The notes under the pieces are model-generated. The model saw nothing but the letters and a program-made list of their open reading frames with translations, ran no database searches and had not been told where the DNA came from. The position numbers were made by a program, and so were the translations under genes. Positions 51,775 to 59,958 of a stretch of 64,000 nucleotides of DNA are shown here, in pieces (the first letter of the stretch is position 1; each line of letters opens with the position of its first letter). The stretch comes from GCA-2737725 sp965229355 (GTDB lineage: Bacteria; Pseudomonadota; Alphaproteobacteria; Rhodospirillales; Rhodospirillaceae), in the NCBI GenBank assembly GCA_965229355.1, contig OZ245869.1, forward strand, positions 1,116,001-1,180,000, in the 5' to 3' direction.

Positions 51775-53161
51775 GCCCTCCTTCGTTTATCTTCCCGCCA
51801 CCATTGCACTTAGTTTGGGTTTTGGGGCCGGATTTGCGCGTGGACCAGATGCGCGGGCTCAAGATTTTACCGAAGAGCAGCGCCTTCAAACCATCGAGCA
51901 GCAGCTCAAAGACAGCGAAGCTGAGAAACAGCGTCTGGCTGCACGCCAAGAGAGCGTCACGAAAGAGCTCGCGACATTACGCGCCGAGATGATTGGTTTA
52001 GCAAAAAACATTCAGGACCAAGAAGCGACCCTGACGGGTTTTGAAACACGCCTGACGGAACTTGAGCAAACAGAGCAAGGCCTTAAGAAGCGCCTGGGCG
52101 TCCGCGATGAGCAATTGCAGCAGGTCGCAGCGGCACTACAGCGCCTCGCCTTGCGCCCCAGCGAAGCGGTGAACCTTTCCCCACTGAAGCCTGACGATGC
52201 TGTGCGCACGGCGATTTTGCTGCGCGCGGCGGTGCCCGAAGTGCAATTGTCCGCCAAGCAATTGGAGGGTGAACTGGCCGAGCTTTATGGCGTGCGCAAA
52301 GAAGCCGAAGAGCAGCAGCAAAAAGTAGCCCTGGCCGCTGCTGGTTTGGTCGATAAGCGCCATACCCTTGAACAAAAAGAGCAAGAGAAAGCCAAGCTGC
52401 AAATTGAGCTTTCGGGGGCGACCGATGCCAACAATTCCAAACTTCAAAAATTGGCGGGCGAAGCCGCTGACCTGAAAGACCTCGTCGTCAAAATTACAGC
52501 CGAGCGCGCCAAGCGTGCGAAAGAACGCGAAGCGATGCGCCTTGCAGCCGAAGAAAAACGCCAAGCCGAAATGGCTGCCGCCGCTAAGGCGGCAAAGCCC
52601 ACAACGAATCGGATCATTCTAAAACCGCCGCCGGGCGTGGAAACGATTTCCCCCTCTGCCCCTGAAACGCAAGTGGCCGCCCTGCCTCCACAATCCGTGC
52701 CGCCACAATCAGCCGCGCCTTCAAAGCCAGCCAGTAAACCCGCCGACTTACGGCCCTTTAGTAAGGCACGGGGCACGATGCCCACCCCCGCCACAGGGGC
52801 TTTAAAGCGGCACTTTGGTGAGGCCAGCGATGAACCGGGCGGTTTAAGTAAAGGAATTGTCATCGCCTCGCGGTCGGGCGGCCAAGTGATTGCCCCATTC
52901 GATGGAACTGTAGCCTTTGCTGGTCCGTTCCGTGGATATGGGCTTCTCTTGATCATCGAACATAGCGAGGGATACCATACGCTGCTTGCGGGCTTAGGCC
53001 GGATTGACTGCGCGCTCGATCAGCGCGTATTCGCTGGCGAACCAGTCGGCGTGATGAGCACACAAGGCGCGTCAGATCTCTACGTCGAACTCCGACAAAA
53101 TGGACAACCCGTAAACCCACTTCCTTGGTTAGAAAGCCGAACCGGCAAGAGCAGCGGATAA
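51761..53161 (+). CDS. EnvC-like murein hydrolase activator (degenerate M23/LytM domain)
   Basis: 466 residues, GTG start inside gpmI. An N-terminal export signal (YLPATIALSLGFGAG) is followed by two long coiled-coil stretches (about 45-130 and 165-270), a Pro/Ala linker, and a LytM domain (about 340-460: GIVIASRSGGQVIAPFDGTVAFAGPFRGYGLLLIIEH and LYVELRQNGQPVNPLPWL). The zinc ligands of active M23 enzymes (H-x3-D and H-x-H) are not present, as in EnvC, which activates amidases at the septum rather than cutting peptidoglycan itself. It is followed by ctpA after one base. Confidence 0.88.
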   Translation: MPRLKPSFVYLPATIALSLGFGAGFARGPDARAQDFTEEQRLQTIEQQLKDSEAEKQRLAARQESVTKELATLRAEMIGLAKNIQDQEATLTGFETRLTELEQTEQGLKKRLGVRDEQLQQVAAALQRLALRPSEAVNLSPLKPDDAVRTAILLRAAVPEVQLSAKQLEGELAELYGVRKEAEEQQQKVALAAAGLVDKRHTLEQKEQEKAKLQIELSGATDANNSKLQKLAGEAADLKDLVVKITAERAKRAKEREAMRLAAEEKRQAEMAAAAKAAKPTTNRIILKPPPGVETISPSAPETQVAALPPQSVPPQSAAPSKPASKPADLRPFSKARGTMPTPATGALKRHFGEASDEPGGLSKGIVIASRSGGQVIAPFDGTVAFAGPFRGYGLLLIIEHSEGYHTLLAGLGRIDCALDQRVFAGEPVGVMSTQGASDLYVELRQNGQPVNPLPWLESRTGKSSG

Positions 53162-53162
53162 A

Positions 53163-54575
53163 ATGAACAATAAGAAAACCAAATTCTCCACCGTCCTTCT
53201 TTTTTCAGCCGCCAGCGCTGTGCTGTCGGCAATGCCGCTTGCAGCCCAAGCAGCCGACGCAAAGTTCTCGAACGATACGTACAAGTATCTGGAACTGTTC
53301 GGCGACGTGTTCGAGCGCGTGCGCCGCGACTACGTGGAAGAAGTGACCGACCAGGACCTTCTGGAAAATGCCATCAACGGCATGCTGACATCGCTTGACC
53401 CACACTCGAGCTACATGCCCGCCAAAAGCTTCCAGGACATGCAAGAACAAACCAAAGGTGAGTTCGGCGGCTTAGGCATCGAAGTAAATATGGAAAACGG
53501 CTTGGTGCGTGTTGTGTCGCCGATTGACGACACGCCCGCTGCCAAAGCAGGCGTGCAACCGGGCGACTACATTATTGCGCTGGATGCAAAGCCCTTGGTG
53601 GGTCTGACGCTGAACGAAGCGGTTGATAAAATGCGCGGCGCGCCGGACACCGAATTGACCGTGACAATCCGCCGACAAGGTGTTGATCCGTTCGATCTGA
53701 AATTGAAGCGCGCTGTGATCAAAGTGCAGTCAGTGCGTTCACGCGTTGAAGGCGATATCGGTTACTTGCGCATCACGTCGTTCAACGAACAAACGCAAGT
53801 TGGCCTTGAAAACGCGATCAAAGATTTGAACACGAAGCTGGGCAGCAAGTTAAAAGGCTACGTGCTGGACTTGCGCAACAACCCAGGCGGCTTGTTGGAT
53901 CAAGCCGTCTCTGTGTCTGACTCGTTCCTGGAGCGCGGTGAGATCGTCTCCACCCGCACGCGCCGTTTGGAAGATACACAACGCTACAATGCGAAAGCGG
54001 GCGACTTGGCCCAAGGCAAGCCGATGGTCGTATTGATCAACGATGGTTCAGCCTCGGCGTCTGAAATTGTTGCCGGTGCGTTGCAAGATCATGGCCGCGC
54101 TGTGCTGTTGGGCGTGAAGTCGTTCGGCAAGGGTTCAGTACAAACCATCATCCCGCTTGGTCGTGGCGAGAGTGCGATGCGCTTAACCACCGCGCGCTAT
54201 TACACGCCAAGCGGCCGCTCAATCCAAGCCACCGGCATCGAACCTGATATCGAAGTGAAGCAAGCCTTGATCCAACGTCAGCAAGGTCCGCGCTTTAACC
54301 GCGCGGAAGCCGACTTGCCGGGCGCACTGCGTAATGATGGTCAACCGCGCACACCGACCGTCACGCCAGCGCCTGCGAGCACATTGCCGCCGGGCGCCAA
54401 ACCGCCAGCACCGGGCGCTTTGGAGAAGCCAGGCGCCGCTAACACAACTGCGGATCCGAATGCACCAGCCGCCAAGAGCAGCACCGAGGATACCGACGAT
54501 TACCAATTGGCCCGTGCTTTGGACCTGTTGCGCGGTATTTCGATCTACCAAAAGGCCAGCCTGGAAGCGAAATAG
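53163..54575 (+). CDS. ctpA: C-terminal processing peptidase (S41)
   Basis: 470 residues. The signal peptide ends AAQAADA near residue 30. A helical N-domain with LTSLDPHSSYM precedes the PDZ domain (about 95-175; GEFGGLGIEVNMENG, AAKAGVQPGDYI) and the S41 protease core: IGYLRITSF, YVLDLRNNPGGLL, the catalytic Ser in NDGSASASEIVAG and Lys in KSFGKGSVQ. The tail (about 385-470) is Pro/Ala rich. It trims periplasmic proteins and often regulates murein hydrolases, consistent with the envC-like neighbour. Confidence 0.94.
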   Translation: MNNKKTKFSTVLLFSAASAVLSAMPLAAQAADAKFSNDTYKYLELFGDVFERVRRDYVEEVTDQDLLENAINGMLTSLDPHSSYMPAKSFQDMQEQTKGEFGGLGIEVNMENGLVRVVSPIDDTPAAKAGVQPGDYIIALDAKPLVGLTLNEAVDKMRGAPDTELTVTIRRQGVDPFDLKLKRAVIKVQSVRSRVEGDIGYLRITSFNEQTQVGLENAIKDLNTKLGSKLKGYVLDLRNNPGGLLDQAVSVSDSFLERGEIVSTRTRRLEDTQRYNAKAGDLAQGKPMVVLINDGSASASEIVAGALQDHGRAVLLGVKSFGKGSVQTIIPLGRGESAMRLTTARYYTPSGRSIQATGIEPDIEVKQALIQRQQGPRFNRAEADLPGALRNDGQPRTPTVTPAPASTLPPGAKPPAPGALEKPGAANTTADPNAPAAKSSTEDTDDYQLARALDLLRGISIYQKASLEAK

Positions 54576-54613
54576 GCTGCCACGACAGTCCTCAACGGCT
54601 TTTGATATGTAAA

Positions 54614-54655
54614 AACAGGGCGTTAGGGTGAAAACCTTAGCGCCCTGTTAAGTTT
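54614..54655 (+). terminator. Hairpin after ctpA, likely weak terminator
   Basis: AACAGGGCGTTAGG pairs with CCTTAGCGCCCTGTT with one G-T pair and one bulged A, a long strong stem, but the following bases are AAGTTTTGA, so the T-tract is short. It may be a partial terminator ahead of the deacetylase gene. Confidence 0.55.
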
Positions 54656-54750
54656 TGAGCGCGTAGAACAGAGTTGGGGTAAACTTGCGCCCAGCCCTTT
54701 TACGTGGGCGGGCGAGTACGATCAGTCTTTTAGGAATGATGGGCAGCCGA

Positions 54751-56379
54751 ATGGCCTTTTCCGACACTGTATCGGGCGTGATGAATAAAGTGCGCGGAGT
54801 CTTCCAGCGCAAATCAAAAACCATGGACGCATTTGGCGGCGACGATTTGTTCGACGGCAATGGCGATTCCGAAGAAAAGAATTTAGGCCCCAAGATTGCG
54901 TTGGCCGTCAGCGGCGTGATGTTTCTGGCATTGGCCAGCTTGATTGGCGCGGTTGTGATGACCGGCGATGAAAGCGCATCGTCAGGCGGCTCGCTGGCCA
55001 ATCTGCAAGTTGAAGAAGAGGCTGATCCGACCGCGGCGACAGATCGCTCAGTTGAGCGCCGCCCATGGTTGACGCCAACCGATGGCGGCACCGCAGCGCC
55101 GCGTCGTTTGGGGATGGATTCAAGCCCAACACCGCCAGCGGCAAGTGCCAAGCCCGGCACGCCACCTGTTGCTGCGACACCATCCGCGGCAACACCGGCA
55201 CCGACTCAAGTCGCGAAAGCACCCGAACCTGTAAAGACAGAGCCTGCTAAGCCTGAAGAGGCCAAGCCTGTTGAAACAGCAGCGAAGACTGAAACACCTG
55301 CGGTAACGCCAGTTGCAGAGCCTGCGAAAGCCGAAGCTGGAAAGTCTGAACCTGCCAAACCTGCAGAGGCTGCAGTCGCGGCGGCGAAGCCGGATGCTGC
55401 GAAGACCGAGCCTATGAAAGCTGACGCGGCAAAGACTGAAACGAAGACCGATACAAAGACCGAGACCAAACCAACAGCCATTGCCGCAAAAGACGAAGAG
55501 CCTGAAGAAGAACAAGCTGCGATGCCGTCGCTGATGGCACCTGCCGCTACAGTGCCGGGCGCACCCCGTCGCTTTGATACGGCTGATGTTGGTGCGGCAA
55601 CCGCTGGTGGCCGCCCGCGTTTGAACGACCCCAAATTGCCGCCGACAGATCGCAGCAGTGTGGGTGCACCGCCGCCACGCTTTAATGCGATTGCAGATAT
55701 CAAGGCTCCGGCTGCAGGGGACGCAAAGTCACCTAAGCTCGCGATTGTTGTGGAAGGCTTAGGCTTAAACCGCGCTGCCACAGAAGCGGCCTTGGCTAAG
55801 TTGCCGCCGGTGGTCACGCTCGCATTCAGTCCTTATGCCCGCGATTTAAAGCGGCTGATGGAACGCGCGAAAGCCAAAGGCCATGAAGTGCTGATTGAAG
55901 TGCCCATGGAAGGGAAAAACTTCCCCGCCGAAGATCCAGGCCCATTGGGCTTGTTGACCGGCTTAGAAGCCAAAGACAACCAAGACCGCTTGGACACGAT
56001 TTTGAAAGAAGCCAACGGCGCTGTCGGCGTGTTCGACGGCATGGGCTCGAAGTTCCGCGAGAACCCCGCCAACATCGGCGACGTCTTGAGCAAGTTAAAA
56101 CAGCAAAACTTGTTTTATGTTCAAGGCCGTCCTGGCGTGCGTGTCGTTGAATCTGAAATTCCGTCAGCAACCACTGATGTGGTGATCGACGAACGCCCCT
56201 TCCGCGCGGCTGTTGATGCGCGCTTTGATTTCGCCGAGAAGCTGGCCAAATACCAAGGCACTGCGGTGGCTGTGATGGCCGCCCGCCCTATCAGCTTTGA
56301 GCGCTTGGCATTGTGGATGGACCAATTGCCCAAAAAGGGCGTAAGTCTGGCCCCAGTTTCGCAAGTGCTGGTAAAGTAA
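54751..56379 (+). CDS. Divergent polysaccharide deacetylase family protein (YibQ/DUF610)
   Basis: 542 residues if started at MAFSDTV (54751); ATGs at 54736 and 54739 and a TTG at 54685 are alternatives. A membrane anchor (KIALAVSGVMFLALASLIGAVVM) is near residue 55. A long low-complexity linker rich in Ala, Lys, Glu, Pro and Thr (about 110-275) follows. The NodB-like deacetylase fold (about 310-542) has KLAIVVEGLGLNRAATEAAL, VTLAFSPYARDLKRLMERAKAKGHEVLIEVPMEG, GVFDGMGSKF and VVIDERP. This subgroup is encoded next to envC and ctpA in many proteobacteria, suggesting a role at the cell wall or septum. Confidence 0.82.
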   Translation: MAFSDTVSGVMNKVRGVFQRKSKTMDAFGGDDLFDGNGDSEEKNLGPKIALAVSGVMFLALASLIGAVVMTGDESASSGGSLANLQVEEEADPTAATDRSVERRPWLTPTDGGTAAPRRLGMDSSPTPPAASAKPGTPPVAATPSAATPAPTQVAKAPEPVKTEPAKPEEAKPVETAAKTETPAVTPVAEPAKAEAGKSEPAKPAEAAVAAAKPDAAKTEPMKADAAKTETKTDTKTETKPTAIAAKDEEPEEEQAAMPSLMAPAATVPGAPRRFDTADVGAATAGGRPRLNDPKLPPTDRSSVGAPPPRFNAIADIKAPAAGDAKSPKLAIVVEGLGLNRAATEAALAKLPPVVTLAFSPYARDLKRLMERAKAKGHEVLIEVPMEGKNFPAEDPGPLGLLTGLEAKDNQDRLDTILKEANGAVGVFDGMGSKFRENPANIGDVLSKLKQQNLFYVQGRPGVRVVESEIPSATTDVVIDERPFRAAVDARFDFAEKLAKYQGTAVAVMAARPISFERLALWMDQLPKKGVSLAPVSQVLVK

Positions 56380-56391
56380 GCTTTCAACATC

Positions 56392-56883
56392 ATGTCTGAA
56401 TATATTGAAACACGCCCCTATCGGCGCAGTGTTGGCATTGCTTTGATCAATGCCAAAGGTTTGGTGTTTGTGGGTCAGCGCTTTGATAGCGCAGAGCCTG
56501 CATGGCAGATGCCGCAAGGTGGTATTGATAAAGGCGAAGAGCCGCGTGATGCAGCACTTCGTGAGATGTTAGAAGAGATTGGCACCAACAAAGCTGAGAT
56601 CATTGCCGAAACATCAGATTGGGTGCGTTACGATTTACCGCGCGATGTTTCAAATAAGATTTGGAAAGGCAAATACCGCGGCCAAGAGCAGAAATGGTAT
56701 CTGCTGAAGTTCAATGGCCAGGACAGCGATATCAACATCGCCACTGAACATCCTGAATTTTCACAGTGGAAGTGGCTGCCCTTTGCTGAACTGCCCAATG
56801 TCATTGTTGGCTTTAAGCGCGATATCTATGTGCAGGTTGTCGCGGCCTTTCAGGCGACGGTTGATCAGATCGCGCTCGCTTAA
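56392..56883 (+). CDS. rppH: RNA pyrophosphohydrolase
   Basis: 163 residues. The Nudix box GGIDKGEEPRDAALREMLEEIG is complete (quoted here only as GGIDKGEEPRDAALRE followed by MLEEIG), with RRSVGIALINAKGLVFVGQR before it and WQMPQGG at its edge. The YDLP ... WKGKYRGQEQKWYLLKF and EFSQWKWLPFAELP segments are standard for RppH, which converts 5'-triphosphate RNA to monophosphate and starts mRNA decay. It is last in the gpmI-envC-ctpA-deacetylase series. Confidence 0.95.
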   Translation: MSEYIETRPYRRSVGIALINAKGLVFVGQRFDSAEPAWQMPQGGIDKGEEPRDAALREMLEEIGTNKAEIIAETSDWVRYDLPRDVSNKIWKGKYRGQEQKWYLLKFNGQDSDINIATEHPEFSQWKWLPFAELPNVIVGFKRDIYVQVVAAFQATVDQIALA

Positions 56884-56895
56884 CAGGTGTGCCGC

Positions 56896-56935
56896 GCCCC
56901 TGCTAATGCAGGACATATGCAGGGCGAGTGGTGGA
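56896..56935 (+). repeat. Dispersed palindromic repeat, copy B
   Basis: Begins GCCCCTGCTAATGCAGGA and ends GTGGA on the plus strand; the minus-strand copy A at 187-227 matches with three mismatches and a one-base gap. CCCTGC can pair with GCAGG or with GCAGGG. It lies 12 bases after the rppH stop. Two copies 56 kb apart, each just downstream of a gene, suggest a genome-wide REP-like family. Confidence 0.55.
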
Positions 56936-56966
56936 TTGCGTGTAAATCGCGAATGTGAGCAGTGGG

Positions 56967-57002
56967 GATTAAGCTCTGCTGATTAAGCTCTACTGATTAA
57001 GC
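56967..57002. repeat. 14-base tandem repeat (2.6 units) over the stop of the ferritin-like gene
   Basis: GATTAAGCTCTGCT (56967-56980), GATTAAGCTCTACT (56981-56994) and GATTAAGC (from 56995) repeat with one change. On the minus strand each unit carries TTAATC, and the copy at 56997-56999 supplies the TAA stop of the ferritin-like gene, so the array duplicates the stop-codon region. Confidence 0.7.
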
Positions 57003-57824
57003 GGTGCGGAATTTGCGACCGGTAAAGCCGATCACCAGCCACAGCATTTTTTGAATCAGCTTTCCGAAGAGACCTTCAGGGTTAAAGCCCACCGCTTGCG
57101 CGATCATGTAGCCAGCGCGTTTAGTATGGCGTTCGTGATAATACCCAAACGCGCGTTCACTATAGGCCGATGTGCAGGCCTTGCGATCATACGGAACAGT
57201 AAGGCCATTGCCAGCGAAGTACGCGGTGGCCAATTCATCATCGTCCGCTTCTTGCAGACGACCAACCGCAACCTTCAAGCGCCCCCAGAACGGAATTGAT
57301 TCCGTGGTCAGGTAGCGTTCCATATGCGTGTAGAAAAGTTTGTAGTGCCGGAACTCATCAGCCGCGATCTTGGCGCAGATGGCTTTGAGCAACGGCTCAT
57401 CCACCGCATCGCGCAAAGCCGAGTAGAACGAACTGGTGCCTGTTTCGACAACACAACGCGCGCACAGCTCGCCCGCGCGTGACCCGCGAATCGACGCCGT
57501 TGCATCCGTAGGGATGCGGTACATCTCCAGAAACTTCGCAAAAGCATCATCAAATTTGAAGTTCGGATCGGCTAATTCAGCCCAGCGGCCCAAGGCCATG
57601 CCATGCTGTTCTTCTTCCACCGCCCAGGTTTGAGCGATATCGCAAAACTGCGCATCGTCGGCAAAGACGTTAGAGAGATAGCGGCCATAGTCAGACCCGT
57701 TGCGCTCGACCATGGCAGCGGCTTTGATGACCTTCAGCAGGTCGGCATCAACCTTGCTGGCCTCAAACTTGTGCCAGGGCAGATCGTCCAAGGTCCAATG
57801 ATGTGGCGTCACGTGCTGGGTCAT
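56997..57824 (-). CDS. Ferritin-like di-iron protein (acyl-ACP desaturase-like fold)
   Basis: 275 residues, no signal peptide. Two E-x-x-H pairs in helices are visible: Glu in AAMVERNGSDY, EEEQH in WAVEEEQHGMALGRW, Glu in CVVETGTSSFYSAL and DEFRH in IAADEFRHYKLFYTHME. This E, EExxH, E, (D/E)ExxH arrangement is that of carboxylate-bridged di-iron enzymes such as stearoyl-ACP desaturases and rubrerythrin-like proteins. The C-terminus has a short hydrophobic, basic tail (KMLWLVIGFTGRKF). Activity, whether oxidase, desaturase-like or storage, is not determined. It is a single gene. Confidence 0.75.
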   Translation of the reverse strand: MTQHVTPHHWTLDDLPWHKFEASKVDADLLKVIKAAAMVERNGSDYGRYLSNVFADDAQFCDIAQTWAVEEEQHGMALGRWAELADPNFKFDDAFAKFLEMYRIPTDATASIRGSRAGELCARCVVETGTSSFYSALRDAVDEPLLKAICAKIAADEFRHYKLFYTHMERYLTTESIPFWGRLKVAVGRLQEADDDELATAYFAGNGLTVPYDRKACTSAYSERAFGYYHERHTKRAGYMIAQAVGFNPEGLFGKLIQKMLWLVIGFTGRKFRTA

Positions 57825-57989
57825 ACTGGTAGAACGTTTGAAACCGGCCCAAGTTTTCGCAGAAAATAAGCGTGAGGAAACGCGTAACTATAGGCCAGGG
57901 CACTATAAAACGGCAAACGCCAGCCGCAACAGCGGCAAACGCAAATCGTCTAAGGATTGGCAGTCTACAGATTGGCGGAACAGGACAGG

Positions 57990-58027
57990 CTTAAAAAGCT
58001 TTAAAGCCCACCTTCTGCAAGGCGGGC
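57990..58027 (-). terminator. Terminator of the atp operon
   Basis: On the minus strand GCCCGCCTT, loop GCAG and AAGGTGGGC form a 9-bp stem with one G-T pair, followed by TTTAAAGCTTTTT. It begins 22 bases after the atpC stop. Confidence 0.8.
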
Positions 58028-58049
58028 CTTAAAAATCGCATGGTCCTTA

Positions 58050-58460
58050 TTAGGCCGCGCGGCCTGCGAGCGTAGCCATTTCCTCAGCGACCAGCAGCGC
58101 CGCAGCAGCACGGCGCTTTTCGTCTTCTGTGGAGGCTTTATCTAATTGTGCTTGCGCAGCAGCCCGGCGTTCGTCGGCCTTGGCTTTGCTGATGTCAGCC
58201 AACGGCAAGGCTTCGTCCACCAGCACCGTCACGCCAGAGGCGTTCACTTCAGCAAAACCGCCAGCCACGAAGTACTGCTGAGCAATCGCACCGCCGCGAT
58301 AAACATCGATGACGCCCGGACGCAACGTTGAAATCAACGGCGCGTGCTTGGGCAGCACACCAAAGTAGCCTTCCGAGCCAGGCACGCTCACCATCTCCAC
58401 TTGCTCAGAGAGCAAGAGACGTTCCGGCGAGACCAGCTCGAGTTGCAGGGTATCGGCCAT
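58050..58460 (-). CDS. atpC: ATP synthase F1 subunit epsilon
   Basis: 136 residues. The beta-sandwich N-domain (LQLELVSPERLLLSEQVEMVSVPGSEGYFGVLPKHAPLI) and the helical C-domain (ISKAKADERRAAAQAQLDKA) match epsilon, the rotary-stalk subunit that can inhibit ATP hydrolysis. It lies 29 bases after atpD and is the last gene of the F1 operon. Confidence 0.95.
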   Translation of the reverse strand: MADTLQLELVSPERLLLSEQVEMVSVPGSEGYFGVLPKHAPLISTLRPGVIDVYRGGAIAQQYFVAGGFAEVNASGVTVLVDEALPLADISKAKADERRAAAQAQLDKASTEDEKRRAAAALLVAEEMATLAGRAA

Positions 58461-58489
58461 GGTTAAAGTGCCTTACGCGAGAACCAAAA

Positions 58490-59914
58490 TTAAGCGGCTT
58501 CAGCGGCGAGTTTCTTCGCCTTCTCAACCGCCTGCTCGATCGTGCCAACCATGTAGAAGGCTTGCTCGGGCAGATGGTCGTAGTCACCCTTCACGATGCC
58601 TTTGAAGCCCTTGATGGTATCTTCGAGCTTCACGAACACGCCGGGGTTACCGGTGAAGATTTCAGCCACGTGGAACGGTTGCGACAAGAAGCGCTGAATT
58701 TTACGCGCACGAGCAACGGTCAATTTGTCTTCTTCCGACAACTCGTCCATGCCCAAGATCGCGATGATGTCTTGCAGCGATTTGTAAGTTTGCAGAACGC
58801 GCTGAACTTCACGGGCGATTGAGTAGTGCTCTTCACCAACGACCAGCGGATCAAGCGCGCGCGACGTTGAGTCGAGCGGATCCACAGCCGGGTAAATGCC
58901 CAATTCGGAAATCGCACGCGACAACACGGTCGTCGCATCCAAGTGGGCGAAAGACGCAGCAGGTGCCGGATCGGTCAAGTCGTCGGCAGGCACGTAAATA
59001 GCTTGCACTGACGTAATCGAGCCCTTCTTGGTCGACGTGATGCGCTCTTGCAAAGCACCCATGTCGGTCGCCAACGTCGGTTGATAACCGACGGCTGACG
59101 GAATGCGGCCCAACAGCGCCGACACTTCAGAACCGGCCTGTGTGAAACGGAAGATGTTGTCGACGAAGAACAACACGTCTTTGCCTTCCGCGTCGCGGAA
59201 GTATTCAGCCTGGGTCAGACCCGACAACGCAACACGAGCGCGCGCGCCCGGCGGTTCGTTCATCTGACCGAACACCAACGCCACGCGTGAGTTCGGGCCG
59301 TCTTTGTCGATAATGCCAGCTTCCAAGAACTCGTGATAAAGGTCGTTACCTTCACGGGTACGCTCGCCGACGCCAGCGAACACCGAGTAACCACCGTGTT
59401 GCTTGGCGATGTTGTTGATCAATTCTTGGATCAGAACGGTCTTGCCGACGCCTGCACCACCGAACAAACCGACTTTACCACCCTTCACGTAAGGCTCGAG
59501 CAAGTCGATGACCTTAATGCCGGTGACGAAAATCTCAGCCGAGGTTGCTTGATCAGCGAATGCCGGAGCTTGGCGGTGAATCGGGTAGTGGTCTTTCGCG
59601 TTGATCGGGCCGCGCTCATCGACCGGTTCGCCGACGACGTTCATGATACGACCCAATACGCCCGGACCAACCGGCATCAGGATCGGGTTACCGCTATCGG
59701 TGACTTCCTGACCGCGGACCAGACCATCAGTGGTATCCATGGCGATGCAGCGCACGGTTGATTCACCCAAGTGCTGGGCGACTTCCAGGACCAGGCGCTT
59801 GCCTTTGTTGTCCAATTCCAGCGCGTTCAAGATCGAAGGCAATTCGCCATCGAACTTCACGTCAACCACGGCACCCGTGATCTGGGAAATTTTGCCAACG
59901 TTATTTTTCGCCAT
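58490..59914 (-). CDS. atpD: ATP synthase F1 subunit beta
   Basis: 474 residues. Walker A GGAGVGKTVLIQELI (about residue 157), the catalytic Glu in VGERTREGND, Walker B-like DVLFFVDNIFRF, the DELSEED motif (GMDELSEEDKL) and the adenine-site tail (FHVAEIFTGNPG) are all intact. This is the catalytic subunit. Overall the sequence is highly conserved and the length is normal. Confidence 0.98.
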   Translation of the reverse strand: MAKNNVGKISQITGAVVDVKFDGELPSILNALELDNKGKRLVLEVAQHLGESTVRCIAMDTTDGLVRGQEVTDSGNPILMPVGPGVLGRIMNVVGEPVDERGPINAKDHYPIHRQAPAFADQATSAEIFVTGIKVIDLLEPYVKGGKVGLFGGAGVGKTVLIQELINNIAKQHGGYSVFAGVGERTREGNDLYHEFLEAGIIDKDGPNSRVALVFGQMNEPPGARARVALSGLTQAEYFRDAEGKDVLFFVDNIFRFTQAGSEVSALLGRIPSAVGYQPTLATDMGALQERITSTKKGSITSVQAIYVPADDLTDPAPAASFAHLDATTVLSRAISELGIYPAVDPLDSTSRALDPLVVGEEHYSIAREVQRVLQTYKSLQDIIAILGMDELSEEDKLTVARARKIQRFLSQPFHVAEIFTGNPGVFVKLEDTIKGFKGIVKGDYDHLPEQAFYMVGTIEQAVEKAKKLAAEAA

Positions 59915-59958
59915 TGCTCGCTCCTATCGTGCTCGCATTCGTTTGTCGGAAACCGGCC

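Noticed and set aside
55200..55530. Repeated Ala-Lys-Thr-Glu-Pro codons looking like a tandem DNA repeat
   Set aside because: The units vary in sequence and length; this is a low-complexity periplasmic linker within the deacetylase gene, not a minisatellite.
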